Shown here piece by piece: positions 1 to 5,076 of a DNA stretch of 5,076 nucleotides. Below the pieces are notes generated by a model. It made no database searches, was not told the origin of the DNA, and worked only from the letters and a program-made list of their open reading frames with translations. The position numbers were made by a program, and so were the translations under genes. Position 1 is the stretch's first letter, and each line of letters opens with the position of its first letter. The stretch is from Desulfobulbaceae bacterium (GTDB lineage: Bacteria > Desulfobacterota > Desulfobulbia > Desulfobulbales > Desulfurivibrionaceae): assembly GCA_003557565.1 (NCBI GenBank), contig PWOG01000233.1:1-5076 (forward strand). The letters run 5' to 3'.

Positions 1-907
1 CCAGCGGCACCTGGGAGTCACCCCCGCCGCCGAGCACACGGCGGCAAGCCAGTCCGTCGACGCCCTGGCCGAACAGGCGGAACGGTTTCTTGATGTGGAT
101 AAAATTGTTGAGGCCATGGGCCAAGTGGCCGCGGCTCCCTTTGCCGGGGAGGGCTCCGCGATGGAGGCGGGTTTGGGGGTGACGGTAGAAGATGGTTGGG
201 TGGCGGGCCCATGCAACGACGACACCGGTTTAACTGCAGACCCCGGCGGGCTCGGAGCAGGATCGGTCCGGATCGGTTATCTTCTGGATGCCGCCTTTCA
301 GTTTTACTATCCAGACAATCTCGAGGCCCTGGCGGCGGCGGGGGCCGAGCTGGTAGCGGTCAATGCCCTGGAGGCGGAGAGCTTGCCGCCGCTGGATGCC
401 CTGTACATCGGGGGCGGTTTTCCTGAAACCTCCGCCCCCCGGCTGGCGGCCAACCGCTCCTTCCGGGAATCGATCCGGGCGGCGGCGGCCGGCGGCCTGC
501 CCATTTACGCCGAATGCGGGGGATTGATCTATCTGGGGGAGGCCATAGCCCTGGACGGGCAGGAATATCCCCTGGCGGGGGTGTTGCCGGTTCGTTTCGG
601 CCTGGCCCGCAAACCCCAGGCCCATGGTTACACCGAGTTGAGGGTGGAGCGGGAAAATCCTTTCTATCGGCCGGGCAGCGTGATTCGGGGCCATGAGTTC
701 CGCTATTCCAAGGTTGAGCAAACGACCATCGAACCCGCTGAGCTGGCCCTGGCCATGACCCGGGGAACCGGTTTCAGCCAGGGCCGCGATGGTCTGACCA
801 CCGGCAATGTGCTGGCGCTGTACACCCATATTCACGCTCTGGGTACTCCGCAATGGGCGCCGGCGATGGTGGCCGCCGCCGGCCGTTACCGGGCCGGAGG
901 CCATTAG
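1..907 (+). CDS. cbiA: Cobyrinate/siroheme a,c-diamide synthase family protein (CbiA/CobB/DsrN), 5'-truncated
   Basis: The reading frame is open from the left edge (codons start at base 2), so about 301 C-terminal residues are present. The family is usually about 450 long, so roughly 150 N-terminal residues, including the ATP-binding P-loop, lie outside. The fragment opens with the RHLG...PA.EH segment that ends the synthetase domain. A linker follows, then a class I glutamine amidotransferase-like domain starting at IGYLLDAAFQFYYPDN. The domain carries LYIGGGFPE, the nucleophile motif YAECGGLIYL (Cys codon at 515-517), GHEFRYS and the terminal THIHA motif with the presumed triad His. The family uses glutamine and ATP to amidate the a and c acetate side chains of a tetrapyrrole in the cytoplasm. 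The substrate cannot be told from this part. It could be cobyrinate (cobalamin pathway) or siroheme, as for DsrN beside dsrAB. The neighbouring ferredoxin makes DsrN attractive, but this is inference. The GTG at 95 is internal, not the start. The family call is firm; the substrate is open. Confidence 0.93.
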   Translation, partial: QRHLGVTPAAEHTAASQSVDALAEQAERFLDVDKIVEAMGQVAAAPFAGEGSAMEAGLGVTVEDGWVAGPCNDDTGLTADPGGLGAGSVRIGYLLDAAFQFYYPDNLEALAAAGAELVAVNALEAESLPPLDALYIGGGFPETSAPRLAANRSFRESIRAAAAGGLPIYAECGGLIYLGEAIALDGQEYPLAGVLPVRFGLARKPQAHGYTELRVERENPFYRPGSVIRGHEFRYSKVEQTTIEPAELALAMTRGTGFSQGRDGLTTGNVLALYTHIHALGTPQWAPAMVAAAGRYRAGGH

Positions 908-940
908 CCGCGGGTCCGGCCGGGCGGTGTTGCGGCGCCT

Positions 941-1903
941 TTACTGGTGGCCCCGGGCCTCTTCTATCAGGTTGTCAAGTCGGGGGGCGCCGGGAGCAGG
1001 CTGCTGGATGCGTTTGGCGATGGCCGCCAGCCCGCGGGAGTAGGGGGTGTCCGGGGAGTTTTGCATAAAAACCCGGTTTTTTCTGACTGCCTGGCGCAGG
1101 GCCGGATCATGGTACAGCAGGCCCATGGTGGAGCCCCTCAGGGAGAGGGTTTTTTTGATGGTGTTTTCGATGCGGCCGGCCACCTGCAGTTCCTCGGGTT
1201 CGTCGGCCATGTTGTAGATCATGCGGGGGCGGTAGAGTTCGCAGTGTTTCCGGCTTTCCCGGGCCAGCCGGGGATCGTGCCGGTCGATTCGCCGGTGGAT
1301 TTCCTCCACGGACAGATTGGATTCATTGGCGGGACGGCGATAGACATCCAGCAGCATCTTTTTGATCTGGGGCTGGTCGGCGACCAGACTGAGGATGTTG
1401 GCGAATATGAAGTTGCGTAAGAAGACCAGGGCGTTCATCATGCCCGCGTTGTCCAGGGTGGTGACGACAATCCCGTCCCGGGCCAGGCCGAAAAGGTTGA
1501 TGGTGTTGAGGGCCGATCCGGCACCCAGGTCCATTATCAGGTAGTCGGCCCGGATCTGTTGCAGCTGGGTCATCAGCTGATGACGCTGCTGGCTGGAAAT
1601 GTTGGCCATGAACGGTGTTTTGCCGTCGCCGGGAAGAAAGCGCAGCCCTTTGATGTCGGTGGGAATGATGAGGTCTCCCAGGCGGTGTCGCTGCTGTTTG
1701 AGGTAGTCGCCCACCCCGGGGTTGGTGTTGGGCAGGCCGAGGTAAGTGTGCAGATTGGAGCCGCCCAGGTCGAGATCCGCCGCCACCACCGAAGCCCCCC
1801 GACGGGCCAGCATGATGGCCAGGCTGGCGGCGAATACACTTTTGCCCGATCCGCCCTTGCCGCTGGCGATGGGGATGATTACAGGTTTCTTGTCGGCTCT
1901 CAT
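941..1903 (-). CDS. MinD/ParA-like deviant Walker P-loop ATPase
   Basis: This 320-residue protein is a SIMIBI-class P-loop ATPase related to MinD, FlhG and Mrp. Visible motifs are the deviant Walker A SGKGGSGKS at residues 14-22 (signature Lys16 and Lys21), the switch-like DLDLGGSN at 43-50 and the Walker B-like YLIMDLGAGS at 121-130 (Asp125). PRMIYNMAD around 226-234 precedes a basic C-terminal part. The P-loop has Ser-Gly-Lys-Ser where most MinD/FlhG proteins have Val-Gly-Lys-Thr. It lacks the C-terminal CxxC of Mrp/Nbp35 Fe-S carriers (only Cys221 is present), and no clear MinD-type membrane-targeting amphipathic helix is seen at the end. No strong Shine-Dalgarno precedes the ATG, but the upstream small gene ends only 14 nt before it, so translational coupling is likely. 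It ends 33 nt from the convergent amidotransferase gene. Family members position cell structures or drive metallocentre assembly; the target here is unknown. No minD/minC or flagellar genes lie alongside, which argues against the classical roles. Confidence 0.92.
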   Translation of the reverse strand: MRADKKPVIIPIASGKGGSGKSVFAASLAIMLARRGASVVAADLDLGGSNLHTYLGLPNTNPGVGDYLKQQRHRLGDLIIPTDIKGLRFLPGDGKTPFMANISSQQRHQLMTQLQQIRADYLIMDLGAGSALNTINLFGLARDGIVVTTLDNAGMMNALVFLRNFIFANILSLVADQPQIKKMLLDVYRRPANESNLSVEEIHRRIDRHDPRLARESRKHCELYRPRMIYNMADEPEELQVAGRIENTIKKTLSLRGSTMGLLYHDPALRQAVRKNRVFMQNSPDTPYSRGLAAIAKRIQQPAPGAPRLDNLIEEARGHQ

Positions 1904-1917
1904 AGGTTCAGGATCAT

Positions 1918-2280
1918 CTAGTGGGTGGTCACGGTGCCGAAAACTTTGGCGCGGATCTTTTCCTGCCGGTCCCGAGCGGGCTCAGGATCCGTCCAGTGAA
2001 TAAAGCTTTCCAGCACTCGGCCGAAGGCGCCGTTGTCCTCCTGGCACTGCTGGCAAACGTTGAGGGAGTTGTCCCGGTAGATGACCACCTTGCTGGCGGC
2101 TTCTCCGTCGCGGTCCACCGCCGCCATTTTCCGGCAGCCGCAGGCCAGGCGCAGCACCGCCACCCCCACGGCCTCGGGGCTGCCCTCAAGGATGCCGCCG
2201 ATCATGGCCTCTTCGGACTTTTCCGGACCGATTTTGGCGGCCTTATTTTTGGCCCGGCCTTTTTTGTTTGTTTTGCTCAT
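1918..2280 (-). CDS. Small conserved-looking protein with CxC and CxxC motifs, function unknown
   Basis: This 120-residue soluble protein belongs to no family I can name. Residues 1-24 are strongly basic (Lys/Arg-rich) and probably disordered. They are followed by a compact domain with LACGCRK (Cys47, Cys49) and NVCQQCQ (Cys76, Cys79). These four cysteines look like a zinc or Fe-S binding site. The C-terminal third is charged. The start is well supported: AAAGGAG on the minus strand (2289-2295) lies 8 nt before the ATG. It is the first gene of a minus-strand pair with the MinD-like ATPase, which begins 14 nt after its stop, so the two are probably co-transcribed and may act together. The ATPase lacks its own cysteine pair, so this protein could supply the metal or cluster site; that is inference. 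No signal peptide or membrane segment is seen. A zinc-ribbon nucleic-acid or ribosome-binding role, suggested by the basic tail, is the main alternative. Confidence 0.82.
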   Translation of the reverse strand: MSKTNKKGRAKNKAAKIGPEKSEEAMIGGILEGSPEAVGVAVLRLACGCRKMAAVDRDGEAASKVVIYRDNSLNVCQQCQEDNGAFGRVLESFIHWTDPEPARDRQEKIRAKVFGTVTTH

Positions 2281-2288
2281 CGGCGGAA

Positions 2289-2295
2289 CTCCTTT
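2289..2295 (-). promoter_or_regulatory. Ribosome binding site of the CxC/CxxC protein gene
   Basis: The minus strand reads AAAGGAG, 8 nt before the ATG at 2280. It fixes the start of the small protein. Flanking CGGC and GCCG could form a short 4-bp stem with the site in its loop, too weak to call a regulatory switch. Confidence 0.75.
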
Positions 2296-2325
2296 GCCGT
2301 GGTTAGCTTGGCACCGCTACAGAAG

Positions 2326-2344
2326 CGTTGCAAAAAAAGCAACG
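2326..2344. repeat. Interrupted palindrome CGTTGC-A7-GCAACG
   Basis: A perfect 6-bp inverted repeat flanks seven A residues. It lies 46-64 bp upstream of the leftward start codon and downstream of the candidate leftward promoter, so it would fall in the 5' leader of that transcript. This position suits a repressor operator or a small leader hairpin. On the minus strand the loop is T7, so it is not a standard terminator, which would have the T-run after the stem. Confidence 0.55.
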
Positions 2345-2353
2345 ACACTACAG

Positions 2354-2383
2354 GATTACCTGCACAATCCGGGAAGATTACCT
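2354..2383. repeat. Two direct GATTACCT copies, 22 bp apart
   Basis: GATTACCT occurs at 2354-2361 and again at 2376-2383, a start-to-start distance of about two helical turns. The second copy overlaps the candidate leftward -10 element and the first lies just downstream of the predicted start, so they could be a regulator's binding half-sites. An 8-base repeat in 340 bp can arise by chance. Confidence 0.35.
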
Positions 2384-2403
2384 TATTTATTCATCGGGGT
2401 CAA
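2375..2403 (-). promoter_or_regulatory. Candidate sigma-70-type promoter for the CxC/CxxC-ATPase pair
   Basis: On the minus strand TTGACC (2398-2403, 5 of 6 to consensus) is followed by a 17-nt AT-rich spacer and TAATCT (2375-2380, only 3 of 6). The predicted start near 2368 leaves a leader of about 88 nt before the ATG at 2280. The -35 and spacing are good and the -10 is poor, so this is a tentative call. Confidence 0.35.
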
Positions 2404-2467
2404 CTGCCGGTTTGTTTCGAGTTATCGACCGTATGATTGGCAGCACCCTCTGTCGGCCGCTTTTATG

Positions 2468-2496
2468 TTGACAAAAAAAAGTCGGTGCTGTAGAGA
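2468..2496 (+). promoter_or_regulatory. Candidate sigma-70-type promoter for the ferredoxin gene
   Basis: A perfect TTGACA (2468-2473) is followed by a 17-nt spacer that begins with seven A residues, then TAGAGA (2491-2496, 3 of 6). It is the only full TTGACA I found upstream of the ferredoxin. A transcript from about 2503 would have a leader of about 120 nt. The inverted pair CAGCACC (2441-2447) and GGTGCTG (2484-2490) brackets the -35 and may be an operator. Confidence 0.45.
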
Positions 2497-2609
2497 AAAG
2501 TGTCGGAAAATGATGACTCGGAGAGAACTTGTCGGGAGTGGAGCCTTGAGCGTAACTTCCTTGGTGATCTGCTTCGGGCCTGTATTTATTACTACTATTT
2601 CGTTAACAC

Positions 2610-2614
2610 GGAGG
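2610..2614 (+). promoter_or_regulatory. Ribosome binding site of the ferredoxin gene
   Basis: GGAGG lies 8 nt before the ATG at 2623, an ideal distance. It decides the start against a longer in-frame extension back to a GTG near 2500, whose residues resemble no ferredoxin. Confidence 0.85.
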
Positions 2615-2622
2615 AAAGAATC

Positions 2623-2808
2623 ATGTGGCAAGTAGATGTCGACAAAGACAAGTGCAGCGGCGATGAAGAATGCGTAAACGCCTGCCCCGCTCAGGTTTTT
2701 GAGATGGTTGACGGCAAAGCTGATCCGGTGAATATGGATGAGTGCCTGGGCTGTGAAACCTGTGTTGAGGTTTGCCCCGAAGGTGCGATCACCGTAACCG
2801 AGGTTTGA
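2623..2808 (+). CDS. Ferredoxin with an Asp-for-Cys cluster I site ([3Fe-4S]/[4Fe-4S] plus [4Fe-4S])
   Basis: This 61-residue bacterial-type ferredoxin is a cytoplasmic one-electron carrier for anaerobic metabolism. The first binding motif is CSGDEECVNACP (Cys11, Asp14, Cys17, Cys21) and the second CLGCETCVEVCP (Cys41, Cys44, Cys47, Cys51). The second cysteine of the usual CxxCxxCxxxCP is thus replaced by Asp14. By family knowledge, Cys21/41/44/47 hold a normal [4Fe-4S] cluster. Cys11/17/51 hold a [3Fe-4S] cluster that can take up a fourth metal with Asp14 as ligand. Ligand spacing, numbering and overall length agree with Desulfovibrio africanus ferredoxin III as I recall it. The protein is very acidic, as usual for ferredoxins. 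It appears monocistronic: its own candidate promoter lies upstream and a strong hairpin follows 28 bp after the stop. The gene is less GC-rich than its neighbours, perhaps from selection for high expression. A role as electron donor to sulfite reduction or another anaerobic enzyme is inference. Confidence 0.95.
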   Translation: MWQVDVDKDKCSGDEECVNACPAQVFEMVDGKADPVNMDECLGCETCVEVCPEGAITVTEV

Positions 2809-2836
2809 TCTAGCTGAATCATTGGTAAGCTGCGAT

Positions 2837-2878
2837 GAATAGGCATACCCCGGTCCAGGGGTATGCCTATTCTTGTTT
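2837..2878 (+). terminator. Strong intrinsic terminator of the ferredoxin gene
   Basis: A perfect 15-bp inverted repeat (arms 2837-2851 and 2858-2872) with a 6-nt loop is followed by TTGTTT. The stem has a solid GGCATACCCC core. The T-tract is short and interrupted, so termination may be incomplete. The minus strand has no T-run after the hairpin, so it should act on rightward transcripts only. Confidence 0.85.
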
Positions 2879-2911
2879 GATAACCCCGCCTGGAGGCCCC
2901 GTCATCGTCTG

Positions 2912-3337
2912 ATGTTTGCCAAAGCCGTGCAGCGCTTAAAGCCCGGGGCCTCGGTGCAGACTCATCTGCTGCTGGCTTCGGTGCTCTGGAGTTTCATTGG
3001 TTTATACCTGTTGATTCGTGGAGCCCTGCTATACGGTGACGGAGTGGTCTGGCTACCCGTGACGGCCCTGGTCGTGGGCGCTTTGAAAGCCCATTTTCTG
3101 CTGGCCCGGTCCGCCCGCAACAACATTGCCCGGATCCTGGCGTTAAAAGAAAACTCCTGCCTGGGGGCGGTGTATTCTTTGAAAATGTGGGCCCTGGTGG
3201 TCCTGATGATGGTTTCAGGCCGGGTACTGCGTGGTTTTGGTTTTCCCGAGCAGTGGGTTGCTCTGGTTTACCTGGCGGTAGGGTGTGCTCTTTTTCTCGC
3301 CAGCAGATTGTTCTGGCAGCAGTGGTGGGCCAGGTAA
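2912..3337 (+). CDS. Small four-helix integral membrane protein, function unknown
   Basis: With the ATG at 2912 the protein has 141 residues. Four hydrophobic segments lie at roughly 18-40, 45-64, 85-103 and 115-134. A basic N-terminus (Lys4, Arg8, Lys10) and the cytoplasmic-looking loop HFLLARSARNNIARILALKE (61-80) place both ends inside. The loop ends in the Cys-Leu-Gly of SCLGAVYSLKMW. The pattern of a basic SAR..I.RI loop followed by CLG..YS.K.W recalls conserved unnamed membrane proteins of several bacterial groups, but I cannot assign a family. The frame extends upstream to a TTG at 2873, directly abutting the terminator stem, with no ribosome site. GGAGG at 2892-2896 is 15 nt before the ATG, a little far, so the start is not certain. 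No promoter is evident between the terminator and the ATG, so it may depend on read-through. It is not an obvious partner of the ferredoxin or of alr. Confidence 0.78.
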   Translation: MFAKAVQRLKPGASVQTHLLLASVLWSFIGLYLLIRGALLYGDGVVWLPVTALVVGALKAHFLLARSARNNIARILALKENSCLGAVYSLKMWALVVLMMVSGRVLRGFGFPEQWVALVYLAVGCALFLASRLFWQQWWAR

Positions 3338-3416
3338 GGCAGTGGAAGGCGCCGGCCTCGGCACGTTTGGCGGGTTTTTTGAGGCCATCATTATTTTAGA
3401 GAGATAAGTCACAGTC

Positions 3417-4571
3417 ATGGGCACCGCCTCATATAATTCGGTGGTTGTTGACCTTGACGCCCTGTATGACAACTTTCGGACCGTTTGTTCCCGGCTGGAA
3501 CCGGGGGTTAAGGTCATGGCGGTGGTCAAGGCCGATGCTTACGGTCATGGGCTGGAGGAGGCGGCCGGGGCCTTTGCCCGGGCCGGAGCCTGCTGTTTCG
3601 GGGTGGGAACCGCGGAAGATGGCGCTCGCCTGCGCCGGGCCGGAATCACCGGCGATATTGTTCCCCTTTTGGGCTTTGAGCCCGGGGACGCGGCCGAGGT
3701 GGTGGAACATGCTCTCAGCCCGGTGGTTTTCGACCCGACCGGTCTGGCCGAGTTGTCGCGTCAGGCTGTACGCCGGGGCAGGGTGGCGGCGGTGCATCTG
3801 AAGCTGGACGTCGGGATGGGCCGCTTCGGGGTGGCACCCGAGGCCTTTGCGCATGTCCTGGCGGTCATCGACGAGCTGCCGGGTCTGCACCTGGCCGGTA
3901 CCATGGCTCATTTTCCCCTGGCCGATATGGATGACGAGGAGGGTGTGTGCCGGCAACAGTGGCGACTGCTGAGCTCGGTGGCCGCGAAACTGCAACCCGC
4001 CGCCAACGGCCGACCCATATTGCACATGGCCAACTCGGCGGCCCTGCTGCGGTTTCCCTGGGCCCACGGCGATCTGGTGCGACCCGGGATCGCCCTGTAC
4101 GGTTATTCGCCGCTGCCCGCCTTGCTTTGCCCGTCACCGGAACTGAGGCCGGCCATGAGTCTTCGCAGCCGGGTTCTGCAGGTCAAGGAGCTGCCTGCCG
4201 GTCACGGGGTCAGTTACGGGCAACGTTTTGTAACCCCGGGGCCCACCCGGCTGGCGGTGCTGCCGGTGGGCTATGCCGATGGTTACCCCCGGGGGGTCAG
4301 CGGCCGCGCCGAGGTTCTGATCGGCGGCCGCCGGGTGCCGCTGCGGGGAACGATCTGTATGAATGCCTGCATGGCCGATATCACCGACTTGCCGGCGGTG
4401 ACCCCGGGCGACGAAGTAGTTTTCCTGGGCCGGCAGGGCGAGCAATTCATTGGTGCCGACGAGATTGCCGCCTGGCACGGGACCATCAGCTACGAGATAT
4501 TGTGCCGAATCGGGACGATGAACCATCGGATTTACCGGTCACATTATACAAAGGAAAGCGAACAAAAATGA
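3417..4571 (+). CDS. alr: Alanine racemase
   Basis: This 384-residue cytoplasmic PLP enzyme interconverts L- and D-alanine for peptidoglycan. The N-terminal TIM barrel carries AVVKADAYGHG with the PLP lysine Lys38. It is followed by KLDVGMGRFG (Arg136), the His165 region (MAHF), MANSAALL and RPGIALYG (Arg222, which in the family contacts the PLP ring nitrogen). The C-terminal beta domain carries GVSYGQRF with the catalytic Tyr267, VGYADGYPRG, GTICMN around 311-316 and ISYEILCRI. Length and motif order are normal for Alr. The usual CMDQ is CMNA here and the C-terminal RVPR-like segment reads TMNHRIYR, both mild departures. The ATG at 3417 fits the family's N-terminus (VVVDLDAL near residue 9). 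Only a weak AGAGAG-like site precedes it. Its last bases overlap argS by 4 nt (ATGA), so the two are very likely one operon with coupled translation. Confidence 0.97.
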   Translation: MGTASYNSVVVDLDALYDNFRTVCSRLEPGVKVMAVVKADAYGHGLEEAAGAFARAGACCFGVGTAEDGARLRRAGITGDIVPLLGFEPGDAAEVVEHALSPVVFDPTGLAELSRQAVRRGRVAAVHLKLDVGMGRFGVAPEAFAHVLAVIDELPGLHLAGTMAHFPLADMDDEEGVCRQQWRLLSSVAAKLQPAANGRPILHMANSAALLRFPWAHGDLVRPGIALYGYSPLPALLCPSPELRPAMSLRSRVLQVKELPAGHGVSYGQRFVTPGPTRLAVLPVGYADGYPRGVSGRAEVLIGGRRVPLRGTICMNACMADITDLPAVTPGDEVVFLGRQGEQFIGADEIAAWHGTISYEILCRIGTMNHRIYRSHYTKESEQK

Positions 4572-5076
4572 TCAAGACACGGGTTAAGGCGGCCATTGAC
4601 CGCTGTTTCGCCTTGGGGGTCGAGCGGCAATTGTGGACGGAGGCCGCCGCCGGGAACTATACGGTGGAGGAGCCCAAACGGTCTGGGCAGGGTGATTTTG
4701 CCACCAATCTGGCCATGGTGGCGGCGGGCCGGGAAAAACGCAAGCCCCGGGAAATCGCCGAGAGCCTGGTCGGCCTGCTGGGCGATCCCGCCAACACCGG
4801 CGATATTTTTGACCGGGTGGAAGTTGCCGGACCCGGTTTCGTCAACTGCTTTGTCAAACCGGCGGTCTGGCAGGCGGTAATCCCGGAAATCATGGCCCAG
4901 GGGGAGAATTTTGGCTGCGGCACCAGTGGTTCGGGGCGCCGGGTGCTGGTGGAATTTGTCAGCGCCAATCCCACCGGCCCCCTGAGCGTGGGACATGGCC
5001 GCCAGGCGGTGCTGGGAGACGCCATCGCCAAGCTGCTTAGCGCCGTAGGCTACACCGTGAGCCGGGAATATTATTA
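4568..5076 (+). CDS. argS: Arginyl-tRNA synthetase, 3'-truncated
   Basis: The first 169 residues of a class I aminoacyl-tRNA synthetase that charges tRNA(Arg) are present; the family is about 550-580 long, so the right edge removes about 70 percent. The N-terminal tRNA-recognition domain (about 1-115) has the typical GDFATNLAM (42-50) and VEVAGPGFVN (84-93). The catalytic domain then opens with EFVSANPTGPL and the HIGH-type motif SVGHGR (140-145), followed by GDAIAKLL and the start of the REYY.ND region. The first His of the HIGH motif is Ser here. AAGGA (4551-4555) lies 12 nt before the ATG, and the ATG overlaps the alr stop as ATGA, so translation is probably coupled to alr. The KMSKS loop and anticodon domain lie beyond the edge. 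Confidence 0.97.
   Translation, partial: MIKTRVKAAIDRCFALGVERQLWTEAAAGNYTVEEPKRSGQGDFATNLAMVAAGREKRKPREIAESLVGLLGDPANTGDIFDRVEVAGPGFVNCFVKPAVWQAVIPEIMAQGENFGCGTSGSGRRVLVEFVSANPTGPLSVGHGRQAVLGDAIAKLLSAVGYTVSREYY

Larger units (their letters stand above)
2281..2622. other. Divergent intergenic regulatory region
   Basis: This 342-bp stretch separates the leftward CxC/CxxC-ATPase pair from the rightward ferredoxin gene and is visibly richer in A and T than its flanks. I see no convincing gene in it. It holds a candidate leftward promoter, a candidate rightward promoter, an interrupted palindrome with an A7 centre, two GATTACCT copies and four GTCGG copies, each listed separately. The rightward leader from the candidate start near 2503 to the ferredoxin ATG would be about 120 nt. 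I found no riboswitch-like fold in it by eye. Confidence 0.7.

Noticed and set aside
908..940. Possible bidirectional terminator in the 33-nt gap between the convergent genes
   Set aside because: Only 4-5 bp GC stems are possible and no T-run follows on either strand.
947..1420. Long plus-strand open frames opposite the ATPase gene
   Set aside because: They are antisense shadows of a GC-rich gene; the minus-strand product has clear P-loop ATPase motifs and these have none.
2500..2622. In-frame upstream extension of the ferredoxin from a GTG near 2500
   Set aside because: The extra 41 residues resemble no ferredoxin, and GGAGG 8 nt before the ATG at 2623 fixes the start.
2873..2911. TTG start for the membrane protein at 2873
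   Set aside because: No ribosome site precedes it and the initiation region would sit in the terminator stem; the ATG at 2912 with GGAGG upstream is better, though the spacing is long.
3350..3380. Possible terminator with a T6 run between the membrane gene and alr
   Set aside because: Only a 4-bp CGCC/GGCG stem with a large loop can form before the T-run; too weak to call.
3432..3437. Perfect TATAAT just after the alr start codon
   Set aside because: It lies inside codons that fit the conserved Alr N-terminus, and no good -35 lies 16-18 bp upstream.
3429..4067. Long minus-strand open frames opposite alr
   Set aside because: The plus strand encodes an intact alanine racemase; the antisense translations show no recognisable motif.

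Overview
The window is GC-rich and gene-dense, with an AT-richer regulatory gap near the middle (about 2281-2622). The gene content suggests an anaerobic bacterium, most likely a sulfate- or sulfur-metabolising member of the former Deltaproteobacteria (Desulfobulbales-like is my best guess). This rests mainly on the ferredoxin, whose ligand pattern matches the Desulfovibrio africanus ferredoxin III type, and on a CbiA-type amidotransferase beside it, which in such organisms is often the siroheme amidase DsrN of a dsr cluster. The dsr genes themselves are not in view, so this is inference.

Layout. (1) 1-907, plus strand: C-terminal two thirds of a CbiA/CobB/DsrN-family corrinoid or siroheme a,c-diamide synthase, cut by the left edge. 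(2) 941-1903 and 1918-2280, minus strand: a two-gene unit that converges on the amidotransferase. It encodes a small CxC/CxxC protein (first in the transcript) and then a MinD/ParA-like deviant-Walker ATPase. (3) 2281-2622: a divergent intergenic region of 342 bp with candidate promoters in both directions, an interrupted palindrome and short direct repeats. (4) 2623-2808, plus: a 61-residue ferredoxin with one [4Fe-4S] site and one Asp-containing [3Fe-4S]/[4Fe-4S] site, followed by a perfect 15-bp hairpin terminator. (5) 2912-3337, plus: a small four-helix membrane protein of unknown function. (6) 3417-4571 and 4568-5076, plus: alanine racemase (alr) and the N-terminal part of arginyl-tRNA synthetase (argS), joined by a 4-base ATGA overlap.

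The right-hand genes are housekeeping: cell-wall D-alanine supply and translation. The left and middle genes look like a metallocofactor and electron-transfer neighbourhood: a tetrapyrrole amidase, a MinD-like ATPase paired with a Cys-rich small protein, and a low-potential ferredoxin. The ATPase plus Cys-rich pair is the part whose function is not explained by known families and is the best candidate here for something undescribed. I saw no tRNA, rRNA, CRISPR array, insertion sequence or phage gene.
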